From positions 1-5,232 of the forward strand of contig JAUVEE010000042.1 in assembly GCA_030594935.1 (NCBI GenBank): DNA of 5,232 nucleotides, read 5' to 3'. Under the pieces are notes generated by a model. That model was not told where the DNA came from. It saw only the letters and a list, made by a program, of their open reading frames with translations, and made no database searches. Made by a program: the position numbers and the translations under genes. Shown one piece after another: positions 1-5,232 of this stretch (its first letter is position 1; the number at the start of each line of letters is the position of its first letter). This DNA comes from a bacterium. GTDB lineage: Bacteria > Patescibacteriota > Minisyncoccia > Minisyncoccales > JAGLPU01.

Positions 1-395
1 ACTCTGATCTTATAGTCCTCGCCGTGATTCACTGTTTTGTAGCGATAACAATGTTTATCTAAACTGTCAGGCTCTGCCAAGCTGTAAAGAGGGTCTTCCA
101 AAGGAGCAGAGAGATAGGGATCTAATTTATTTTTGATATCAACATTTTTCTCCAAGCAGCAGCCATCTTCATCTTCTGTTGCGTCATTCCAGGGATAATT
201 TCCATTAGTGTCATAATATACTTCCAAAGTCTTTCTTAAGACGCTGTTTGCTTCTCCTACTTCAGCGTCTCTTTTCCCGTCTCGGGCAGAAGCAGCTGCT
301 GCTTGGAGAGAAACCAAAACAATGGAAGCCAGCAAGCCGATTATGGCTATGGCTACCAGTAATTCAATTAAAGTAAAAGATTTGGAATTAGTCAT
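1..395 (-). CDS. Type IV pilin-like protein (prepilin N-terminal methylation domain), 5' part only
   Basis: My translation gives 131 complete codons before the left edge, which cuts the gene. The N-terminus is a class III prepilin signal: a short leader M-T-N-S-K-S, then F-T-L-I-E-L-L and a hydrophobic helix to about residue 30. A prepilin peptidase should cut between S6 and F7. Glu11 is then the conserved mature Glu5 used in filament assembly. Ser at -1 is less usual than Gly but is found in the family. The A-R-D-G-K-R stretch (37-42) and Y-Y-D-T-N-G-N-Y-P (60-68) are typical of pseudopilins from candidate-phyla bacteria. The globular part has a vicinal Cys pair (C79, C80) and C116, which could form a disulfide. 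The protein should sit in the inner membrane and then in a pilus or pseudopilus used for adhesion, twitching or DNA uptake. It lies 37 bases after the glycosidase stop, with its own TATAAT. The exact role (major pilin, minor pilin or secretion pseudopilin) cannot be told. Confidence 0.9.
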   Translation of the reverse strand, partial: MTNSKSFTLIELLVAIAIIGLLASIVLVSLQAAAASARDGKRDAEVGEANSVLRKTLEVYYDTNGNYPWNDATEDEDGCCLEKNVDIKNKLDPYLSAPLEDPLYSLAEPDSLDKHCYRYKTVNHGEDYKIR

Positions 396-403
396 TTTAA
401 TAT

Positions 404-409
404 ATTATA
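404..409 (-). promoter_or_regulatory. Putative -10 box (TATAAT) of the pilin-like gene
   Basis: On the minus strand a perfect TATAAT ends 8 bases before the ATG at 395. Transcription would start at about 395-398, giving a leader of 0 to 3 bases. No good -35 is present: the hexamer 17 bases upstream (432-427) reads TTTTCT, about 3 of 6 matches, and there is no TG extension. A GAGG at 415-412 is 16 bases from the ATG, too far to act as a normal Shine-Dalgarno site. The box fills the short gap after the glycosidase gene, which supports a role as a promoter, but TATAAT can arise by chance in AT-rich DNA. Confidence 0.5.
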
Positions 410-432
410 CCCTCTTTTTTAAAATAAGAAAA

Positions 433-1557
433 TTAAAGCTGATTGGTCCGGCAAATTTTAGCGTAATAATAAGCGCTGGGACGAATCCGGCGTTCTAGAG
501 TTCGATAGTCAACTTCAATCAAGCCGAATCTGGGCTTAAATCCTTCAGCCCATTCAAAATTATCCATTAACGACCAGTGAAAATAACCGCGGATATCCAC
601 TCCTTCTTCAATCGCTCTGCCAACCCAGTAAAGATGCTCTCTGATAAATTCTTCCCTCTGCCTGTCTTCTTCATCAGCCAAACCGTTTTCAGTGACAAAC
701 AGCGGCAGATTATATTTTTTCAGCTCTTGCAAAACATGATAAATTCCCTGGGGATAAATCTCCCAGCCCAGATCGGAAATAATTTTATTTTCATTCCGCA
801 AAGAACAGGGAAATTTAATCCTGCTGTGAAAATAATAATTAAGGCCGATAAAATCCAAATGGTTCTTTATTTTATTTAGAAAATAATCATTCCAAAAATA
901 ACGAGCCAGAGAAGCGCTGAATTTATCAAAAGAAGATTTGTCAGGCTCAAAAAAAACATTATTCTTGGCAATCCCCACTTGGGCGTCTTTTTTTAGCTGA
1001 TGGAATTCTTGATAAACTTTTTTAGAAGCGGCAATTTGATTATTAACAACTTTTAAAAAAGAAAAAAGGCTTTTTCTCTTTGGCGGCCAAGCTCCTTGAT
1101 AATAACTTTGAGAAGCATAAACCAAAGGTTCGTTAATAACAATCCAATAATCAACCAAATTATGATACTCTTTGAAAACCTCCCGGGCAAACCGGGAAAA
1201 ATAAAAAACAGAAGAAGGGTCTGACCAACTAAGCCAGTAAGGAGTGGTAAAATGGTGCAGAGTCACCATTGTTTTAATGTTGCGGGATTTCAAGCTTTGC
1301 AAAACTTTACGATAATGTTCAATCTCCGTTTCATTAAAACAGCTTTTCTGCGGTTCAATCCGCGACCACTCTAAGGAAAAGCGATAAGCGTTTTGATTCA
1401 ACTCTTGAAGCAAATTAAAATCCTTTTCATAACGATTATAGTGATCGCAAGCTTTGCCTGCGGGAAAGTCTACTGACCAGTCGCTGTTTTCAATTCCTCC
1501 CTCTACTTGATAGGCTGAGGTGGCTGAACCCCAAATAAAACCTTTAGGAAACTTCAT
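433..1557 (-). CDS. Glycoside hydrolase family 1 enzyme (beta-glucosidase/beta-galactosidase type), short form
   Basis: This 374-residue protein is a retaining beta-glycosidase that hydrolyses beta-linked sugars from the non-reducing end. The GH1 landmarks appear in order: the entry motif F-I-W-G-S-A-T-S-A-Y-Q-V-E-G with glycone-binding Q17, R-F-S-L-E-W-S-R (59-66), L-H-H-F with H102, the acid/base motif I-N-E-P with E143, G-L-N-Y-Y with Y241, the nucleophile motif V-T-E-N-G with E290, and W-S-L-M-D-N-F-E-W with W328, E335 and W336. R-F-G-L-I-E-V-D-Y closes the last barrel strand. All catalytic and glycone-binding residues are kept, so it should be active. It has no signal peptide and should be cytoplasmic, acting on imported oligosaccharides. 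Classical members have about 440-480 residues, and the missing length lies mostly in loops. Substrate cannot be read from the sequence: glucoside, galactoside, mannoside and fucoside are all possible. It starts 24 bases after comEC and appears to have its own promoter. Confidence 0.95.
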   Translation of the reverse strand: MKFPKGFIWGSATSAYQVEGGIENSDWSVDFPAGKACDHYNRYEKDFNLLQELNQNAYRFSLEWSRIEPQKSCFNETEIEHYRKVLQSLKSRNIKTMVTLHHFTTPYWLSWSDPSSVFYFSRFAREVFKEYHNLVDYWIVINEPLVYASQSYYQGAWPPKRKSLFSFLKVVNNQIAASKKVYQEFHQLKKDAQVGIAKNNVFFEPDKSSFDKFSASLARYFWNDYFLNKIKNHLDFIGLNYYFHSRIKFPCSLRNENKIISDLGWEIYPQGIYHVLQELKKYNLPLFVTENGLADEEDRQREEFIREHLYWVGRAIEEGVDIRGYFHWSLMDNFEWAEGFKPRFGLIEVDYRTLERRIRPSAYYYAKICRTNQL

Positions 1558-1563
1558 GCTCTT

Positions 1564-1592
1564 ATTATAGCTTTTTTAAAATCAATAGTCTA
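1564..1592 (-). promoter_or_regulatory. Putative sigma-70-type promoter of the GH1 gene
   Basis: On the minus strand TAGACT (1592-1587, 4 of 6 matches to TTGACA) is followed after exactly 17 bases by a perfect TATAAT (1569-1564). Six bases later comes the ATG at 1557, so the first transcribed base would be the A of the start codon or very near it. No Shine-Dalgarno site fits between the box and the ATG. The -35 lies in the last codons of comEC. The gene would therefore be transcribed independently of the operon upstream and translated from a leaderless mRNA. This is inference from spacing and consensus only. Confidence 0.6.
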
Positions 1593-3000
1593 AAAATTTT
1601 AATTTCTCTCTTTTGTTTAAATAATAAACAAGCCAGCCTAAAAATAAATAGAGAATTAAAATTAAAACCCAGGATATTTTGAGCTGAAGAGAAGCAAAAG
1701 GAAGCCAGGCGAAACAATCAATTATTTTTACCAAATAAGCTAATAAGAGCTGCAAAGGCAAAGACAGAAGCCAAGCCAGGGGTTGATAAACAAGCCCGCT
1801 CAAAACAAAAAGAAATCCTAAAATCATAATTAAGGGAAGCAAAGGAACGACTAATAAGTTGGTCAAGGGAGCGACCAAAGAGATATAGCCGAAATTATAG
1901 ATTAAAAGAGGCAAGGTGAATACCTGGGCGGCCAAGGTCAAGGAAATAATGTTTTTAAAAGGCAGCCATTTCAGCCAGTTTTGAAAGAAAGGCAAAAAAT
2001 AAATTATGCCCAAGGTAGCCAAAAAAGACAGCTGGAAGCCAACATCGTTCTTCAATAAAAAAGGATTAATTGCCAGCATTAAGACGGCGGCTAAAACCAA
2101 GGCTCGGGGAGCGGTGCGAAAACGGCCAATCTTTTGGGCGAAAAGCAGCAAGCCGGCCATGATGCCGGCCCGGACTGCCGAAGGAGGCACGCCGATCATA
2201 ACTATATAAATAACCAATAAGCCAAGAGTAAAATAGAACGCCTGGCCGCGCCAAAGCCCGAAAATTATTCCCAATTCCATTAAAATTCCCGAAAGAATAA
2301 TAATGTGCATTCCGGAAATGCAGGTAATGTGGCGCAAACCGGTAATGTTCAATTTATTCTTAAGCTCCTCGGAAAACTGGCTCTTGTCCCCTAAAATTAT
2401 TGCTCCTAGAAGCGCAGAGTAAGGAGGCGGCAAGTTTTGTCGGATTGATTCTTTTAGTTTCTGCTTAAACTTTAAAATTTCAGCATAAAGTTTAAAATCT
2501 TTGCTTTTGTCCAGCAATTTAATCTGAGGATTATACATTACTGAATAAATGCCGTCTTTAAGCAAATAGTTCTTATAATTAAAACCTTCAAATTCCGCAG
2601 GAACTTCCAGCTGGCCGCTGATAGCCAGCTTGTCGCCATACTGATATTCCGGATAACAACCGACGTTTAACAAGATTTTCCCCTTAGAGCTGGAAACCAC
2701 CAAGTTGGTATAATTTTCTCTGACAATTGGTTCGGCAACAACCTGAACCGTTAGATCCACCTTTTGGGGCAAGGGCCATTCTTTTGCTGCCGTTTGCAGC
2801 CGGTATAAGCCGGCCAGTAAAAATAAAAAACAGCAAGCGAAAATCGCTATTTTTTGCCGGCGCCAAAAAACAACAATCAAAATAAGCGGGAAAAGAGCCA
2901 AAGCCAGAATAACAATCTGGCTGAAATTAAAAAAAGAAGCCAGAAAAATTCCGGCTATGAAAGAAAGACAAAGGAATAAAAAAATTCGGGAAGGTATCAT
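1582..3000 (-). CDS. comEC: ComEC/Rec2-family DNA-uptake channel, lacking the metallo-beta-lactamase domain
   Basis: This 472-residue polytopic membrane protein is the ComEC channel that passes single-stranded DNA across the cytoplasmic membrane in natural competence. Residues 5-66 hold three predicted membrane helices. Residues about 80-165 form the soluble N-terminal (DUF4131-like) domain, with the G-F-N-Y-K-N-Y-L element at 139-146. Residues about 190-455 are the Competence domain, recognised by A-I-I-L-G-D-K-S (200-207), the core motif G-L-R-H-I-T-C-I-S-G-M-H-I (221-233), P-S-A-V-R-A-G-I-M (273-281) and G-F-Q-L-S-F-L-A-T (321-329). Many full-length homologues of 700-800 residues carry a C-terminal metallo-beta-lactamase nuclease domain. 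Here the protein ends in a basic tail (K-R-E-K-L-K) right after the last helix. The start overlaps the pyk stop by 4 bases (ATGA) and has an AGGA at suitable spacing. The stop is TGA, followed two codons later by an in-frame TAA. Cells with type IV pilins and ComEC may take up DNA. Confidence 0.93.
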   Translation of the reverse strand: MIPSRIFLFLCLSFIAGIFLASFFNFSQIVILALALFPLILIVVFWRRQKIAIFACCFLFLLAGLYRLQTAAKEWPLPQKVDLTVQVVAEPIVRENYTNLVVSSSKGKILLNVGCYPEYQYGDKLAISGQLEVPAEFEGFNYKNYLLKDGIYSVMYNPQIKLLDKSKDFKLYAEILKFKQKLKESIRQNLPPPYSALLGAIILGDKSQFSEELKNKLNITGLRHITCISGMHIIILSGILMELGIIFGLWRGQAFYFTLGLLVIYIVMIGVPPSAVRAGIMAGLLLFAQKIGRFRTAPRALVLAAVLMLAINPFLLKNDVGFQLSFLATLGIIYFLPFFQNWLKWLPFKNIISLTLAAQVFTLPLLIYNFGYISLVAPLTNLLVVPLLPLIMILGFLFVLSGLVYQPLAWLLSLPLQLLLAYLVKIIDCFAWLPFASLQLKISWVLILILYLFLGWLVYYLNKREKLKFLDY

Positions 3001-4430
3001 ACCACTTCCTGAACTCTCATAACGCTCGTCTTCCCCGGCGTTCCCCAGTCCTCCCCCCAGACAAAAATAACTTTATCCCCTGGTTTTAAAGAAGTATTCT
3101 TTTTAAGAAAATTCAAAATACCCTTGATCTCTTTCACTCCTTTTTGCTTGTAAATTCCGCCCAAATTTAAATAAAAAGGATGAACTCCGAAAAGAATTGT
3201 CAGTTTATCCACTAAAGATTCGTTATCGGTGATGGTAAAAATGGGCAGATAAGGCCGGAAGCGGGAAAGCACTCTGCTTGTTTTGCCTGTTTTGGAAAGC
3301 ACGACAAACGCCTTGATATTCCTTTTTTGGCAAAATTCGCTTCTATAAAGGGCGTAGGCGCTGTAGCAGATGGCTTCGGTCTGAGTTTTTATTTCATAAT
3401 CAAGCTCTGGCTTGTTCGGCCTTTGCTTTTCCATGAAATTCGCCACTTTTCTCATTGTGGAAACCGACAATCCGGGATGCTTTCCGTAAGCCGTTTCTCC
3501 GGAAAGCATTAGGCAATCGCTTAGATCATATAGGGCATTGGCTATGTCCGAAATTTCCGCCCGGGTGGCTTGAGGATTCTCTATCATTGATTCCAGCATA
3601 TGAGTCGCGGTTATTATCGGCTTGCCGGCTATAAGAGATTTATTGATGAGCATTTTCTGCAATAAAGGCACTTGCTCAAAAGGAAGCTCCACTCCCAAAT
3701 CTCCCCGAGCAATCATTATCCCGTCGGATTCTTTTAAGATATCGTTGAAATCAGCGATAGCTTCTTTGGTCTCTATTTTGGAAATAATCCAAGGCTTGAA
3801 TTTTTTCTCTGCAAAAAACTTCTTATAAGCTAAAACATCATTTTTTTCTTTAACGAAAGAGATGGCCAGAAAATCTATTTTCAGCCGAGCGCAAAGTTCC
3901 AGCGCCTCCAAGTCGTCTTGAATATTGATTGATGACTTAAATCCTGAATTTGGTATATTTATTGATTTTCTTTCTTTTATTATCCCTCCGATTATCACTT
4001 TGGCGTATATTTCCTTTTTCGCTTTGTCTATTCTGCTTATTTTAAATTCGTGCCGGCCGTCATCTATTAGAATCTTCTGGCCGACTGACAAGCAAAGCAG
4101 CGCCTTTATTTTAGGAAAGGGAATAACCTGGCAATTGCTTTTTTTATCGTTTCGGGCAAAAAGCATTGTTTCCCCTTTTTTAAAATTTTTGCTGCCGAAT
4201 CTTCCTATTCTCAATTCCCCTCCTTCCAAATCAAGAAGTATGCCCACCGGCCTATTTAAGCGCTTAGCTACTCTTCTGACGATTTTAACCTCAGCCGCAT
4301 GCCAATCCAAGTTGTTGTGCTTAAGGTTAAACCTGAAAACATTTACTCCTTGCAAGATTAATCTTTTTATTTCCCCCTCCTGCTGGCAGGCAGGCCCGAT
4401 AGTGGCAATAATTTTTGCTAAATGAAACAT
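2997..4430 (-). CDS. pyk: Pyruvate kinase, divergent cation site
   Basis: This cytoplasmic 477-residue enzyme transfers phosphate from phosphoenolpyruvate to ADP, the last ATP-making step of glycolysis. Domain A begins with K-I-I-A-T-I-G-P-A and R33. The B domain covers roughly residues 79-160 (I-L-I-D-D-G at 120-125). The catalytic lysine is K218 in S-K-I-E-T; Mg2+ ligands are E220 and D244 in A-R-G-D-L-G; T276 lies in A-T-H-M-L-E-S and is followed by T-R-A-E-I-S-D and M-L-S-G-E-T-A. The C-terminal domain (about 345-477) ends in P-G-K-T-S. Length is normal. Two regions differ from the family: N-F-S-H is N-L-K-H (35-38) and the D-T-K-G-P-E segment is D-L-E-G-G-E (67-72), so two potassium ligands are replaced. 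The usual A-T-Q-M-L is A-T-H-M-L. The start shares one base with the nrdG stop (TAATG) with no clear Shine-Dalgarno site, implying translational coupling. Catalytic residues are intact, so activity is likely. Confidence 0.93.
   Translation of the reverse strand: MFHLAKIIATIGPACQQEGEIKRLILQGVNVFRFNLKHNNLDWHAAEVKIVRRVAKRLNRPVGILLDLEGGELRIGRFGSKNFKKGETMLFARNDKKSNCQVIPFPKIKALLCLSVGQKILIDDGRHEFKISRIDKAKKEIYAKVIIGGIIKERKSINIPNSGFKSSINIQDDLEALELCARLKIDFLAISFVKEKNDVLAYKKFFAEKKFKPWIISKIETKEAIADFNDILKESDGIMIARGDLGVELPFEQVPLLQKMLINKSLIAGKPIITATHMLESMIENPQATRAEISDIANALYDLSDCLMLSGETAYGKHPGLSVSTMRKVANFMEKQRPNKPELDYEIKTQTEAICYSAYALYRSEFCQKRNIKAFVVLSKTGKTSRVLSRFRPYLPIFTITDNESLVDKLTILFGVHPFYLNLGGIYKQKGVKEIKGILNFLKKNTSLKPGDKVIFVWGEDWGTPGKTSVMRVQEVV
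3007..3010 (-). promoter_or_regulatory. Ribosome binding site of comEC (AGGA)
   Basis: On the minus strand AGGA lies 6 bases before the comEC ATG, inside the last codons of pyk. It supports the ATG at 3000 as the true start and, with the 4-base ATGA overlap, coupled translation from pyk. Confidence 0.55.
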
Positions 4431-5128
4431 TATCTTAATTCACACTTTTTAAATTTTATTTTTATAACCTCAACCAGCTGCTGGATCTCCTCTTTTTTAA
4501 GAGTTAACAGCTTTAAAATTTTCGGGTTTATGACTTCTTTTTCTCCGCTGAATTCCTGAAGAAAATAATCAACTTTTGGCCCGCCGATCCATTCGGCGGC
4601 CGCTATTATATCCTCTTTTGCTATTCCGGGCGCCATAGTAGTCCTGAATTCAAAAGGAACTTCATTTTTTTTCAATTGAACAACGCTGGCTTTAATGTCC
4701 GACAAATTAGCTTTTCCGCCTGAATAAAAGGAATATTTCTCCTGGGAAGACTTAATATCCATGGCCACATAATCCAACAGCTTAGCCTTAATCAGATCTT
4801 TCAGCATTTTGGGATTAGACCCGTTAGTGTCAAGCTTCACCGCATATCCCAGCTTTTTAATCTTGGCAATAAATTCAGGCAGATCTTGGTGAAAAGTCGG
4901 CTCTCCTCCGCAAATAACGCAGCCATCCAATAGTCCCTGTCTTTCTTTTAAAAATTCCAAGGTATCTGCTTCAGAGATTCTTTCCTGTTTGGCAATTTTC
5001 TCCGGCAAAACCAGTTCTCCGCTGTAACAGAAAGGACAACGAAAATTGCAACCAATCGTGAAAATAGTGCAAGCAACTTTGTTCGGATAATCTATCAAAG
5101 TCAGTTTTTGTAAACCGGTGATCAACAT
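4430..5128 (-). CDS. nrdG: Anaerobic ribonucleoside-triphosphate reductase activating protein (radical SAM, NrdG2-like)
   Basis: This 232-residue radical-SAM enzyme uses a 4Fe-4S cluster and S-adenosylmethionine to make the 5'-deoxyadenosyl radical, which takes a hydrogen from the C-terminal glycine of NrdD and so activates it. The cluster motif C-N-F-R-C-P-F-C (C27, C31, C34) is the CxxxCxxC signature. G-G-E-P-T (74-78) is the SAM-binding motif, and L-D-T-N-G-S (99-104) and A-M-D-I-K-S (122-127) are further SAM-pocket elements. The N-terminal G-L-Q-K-L-T-L-I-D-Y-P (5-15) is typical of the longer NrdG2 branch, which is related to pyruvate formate-lyase activases. Two extra cysteines (C70, C73) lie just before the G-G-E-P motif. 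The nrdD stop is only 2 bases upstream, which fixes the partner. An AGGAG lies 17 bases before the ATG (5150-5146), too far for standard use; an in-frame stop just upstream excludes a longer form. Coupled translation from nrdD is likely. Confidence 0.94.
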   Translation of the reverse strand: MLITGLQKLTLIDYPNKVACTIFTIGCNFRCPFCYSGELVLPEKIAKQERISEADTLEFLKERQGLLDGCVICGGEPTFHQDLPEFIAKIKKLGYAVKLDTNGSNPKMLKDLIKAKLLDYVAMDIKSSQEKYSFYSGGKANLSDIKASVVQLKKNEVPFEFRTTMAPGIAKEDIIAAAEWIGGPKVDYFLQEFSGEKEVINPKILKLLTLKKEEIQQLVEVIKIKFKKCELR

Positions 5129-5130
5129 AT

Positions 5131-5232
5131 TTAAGATATTTTAAACTCCTTTCTCTCTTTGAATTCCTGCTGTTTGCCGGCATTAAATTGAGCCACGGGG
5201 CGAAGATAACCCACTACCCGAGTGTAAACCTC
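5131..5232 (-). CDS. nrdD: Class III anaerobic ribonucleoside-triphosphate reductase, C-terminal end only
   Basis: The last 33 codons before a TAA can be read to the right edge; the 5' part lies outside the window. The fragment reads E-V-Y-T-R-V-V-G-Y-L-R-P-V and then F-N-A-G-K-Q-Q-E-F-K-E-R-K. This is the glycyl-radical tail of NrdD: R-V-x-G-Y-L holds the radical glycine (codon at 5211-5209), and F-N-x-G-K-x-x-E-F-K is the usual following segment. The enzyme reduces ribonucleoside triphosphates to dNTPs without oxygen and is destroyed by oxygen once activated. The adjacent nrdG encodes the activase, which supports the call although only the tail is visible. An alternative glycyl-radical enzyme such as pyruvate formate-lyase is unlikely given this tail and the nrdG-like neighbour. 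Confidence 0.9.
   Translation of the reverse strand, partial: EVYTRVVGYLRPVAQFNAGKQQEFKERKEFKIS

Noticed and set aside
577..879. Plus-strand open frame of 100 codons inside the glycosidase gene
   Set aside because: Antisense to the conserved C-terminal half of the GH1 protein, with no ribosome binding site or recognisable family.
1558..1581. Rho-independent terminator after comEC or after the glycosidase (396-432)
   Set aside because: Both gaps are A/T strings without a GC-rich stem, and the space is better explained by promoter elements.
1582..1584. Possible recoding of UGA as glycine (known in Gracilibacteria and Absconditabacteria)
   Set aside because: The only relevant TGA ends comEC at the expected place and is followed two codons later by TAA. 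No in-frame UGA interrupts any conserved domain, and glycines use GGN codons.
2066..2254. Short minus-strand frames overlapping comEC
   Set aside because: They are alternate frames of a well-supported membrane protein with intact motifs and show no features of their own.
3925..4425. Plus-strand open frame of 166 codons
   Set aside because: It lies wholly antisense to the start of pyk, whose conserved motifs are clear. The translated sequence has no recognisable domain and looks like a reverse-frame shadow.
4971..5183. Alternate minus-strand frame bridging the nrdD end and nrdG start
   Set aside because: The frames reading the NrdD glycyl-radical tail and the NrdG cluster motif are both clearly coding here, so a third overlapping frame is not supported.
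1..5232. tRNA, rRNA, CRISPR repeats, insertion sequence ends or a toxin-antitoxin or defence system
   Set aside because: No cloverleaf, regularly spaced repeats, transposase, terminal inverted repeats or matching protein motifs were seen; nearly all bases belong to six ordinary genes.

Overview
The window carries six genes, all on the minus strand, packed almost without gaps. In transcription order (right to left) they are: the 3' end of nrdD (class III anaerobic ribonucleotide reductase), nrdG (its radical-SAM activase), pyk (pyruvate kinase), comEC (DNA-uptake channel without a nuclease domain), a short family 1 glycoside hydrolase, and the 5' part of a type IV pilin-like gene. Both outer genes are cut by the window edges.

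The DNA is AT-rich and lysine-rich. The pilin N-terminus has the F-T-L-I-E-L-L helix followed by A-R-D-x-K-R and a Y-Y-D-T-N-G-x-Y-P segment. Together with the minimal, MBL-less ComEC, the short enzymes and the class III reductase, this suggests an anaerobic or fermentative Candidate Phyla Radiation bacterium (Patescibacteria, probably Parcubacteria-like). This assignment is inference from protein style; there is no rRNA in the window to confirm it. Glycines are encoded by GGN and the conserved domains contain no in-frame UGA, so the standard bacterial code fits.

Layout. Positions 5232-1582 form one tight transcription unit: nrdD to nrdG is a 2-base gap, nrdG to pyk overlaps by 1 base (TAATG), and pyk to comEC overlaps by 4 bases (ATGA). 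The glycosidase (1557-433) and the pilin gene (395 to the left edge) then each have a perfect TATAAT box only 6 to 8 bases before their ATG and no usable Shine-Dalgarno site. This looks like separate promoters making leaderless or nearly leaderless mRNAs.

How the genes may work together (inference): NrdD reduces NTPs to dNTPs after NrdG installs its glycyl radical. Pyruvate kinase makes ATP, and possibly other NTPs, from PEP. ComEC and type IV pilins belong to DNA uptake, which can feed nucleotide scavenging. The glycosidase would release sugar for glycolysis upstream of pyruvate kinase. No mobile element, CRISPR array, tRNA or rRNA was seen, and no stretch over 300 bases lacks a gene. The most unusual single feature is the altered monovalent-cation site predicted in the pyruvate kinase.
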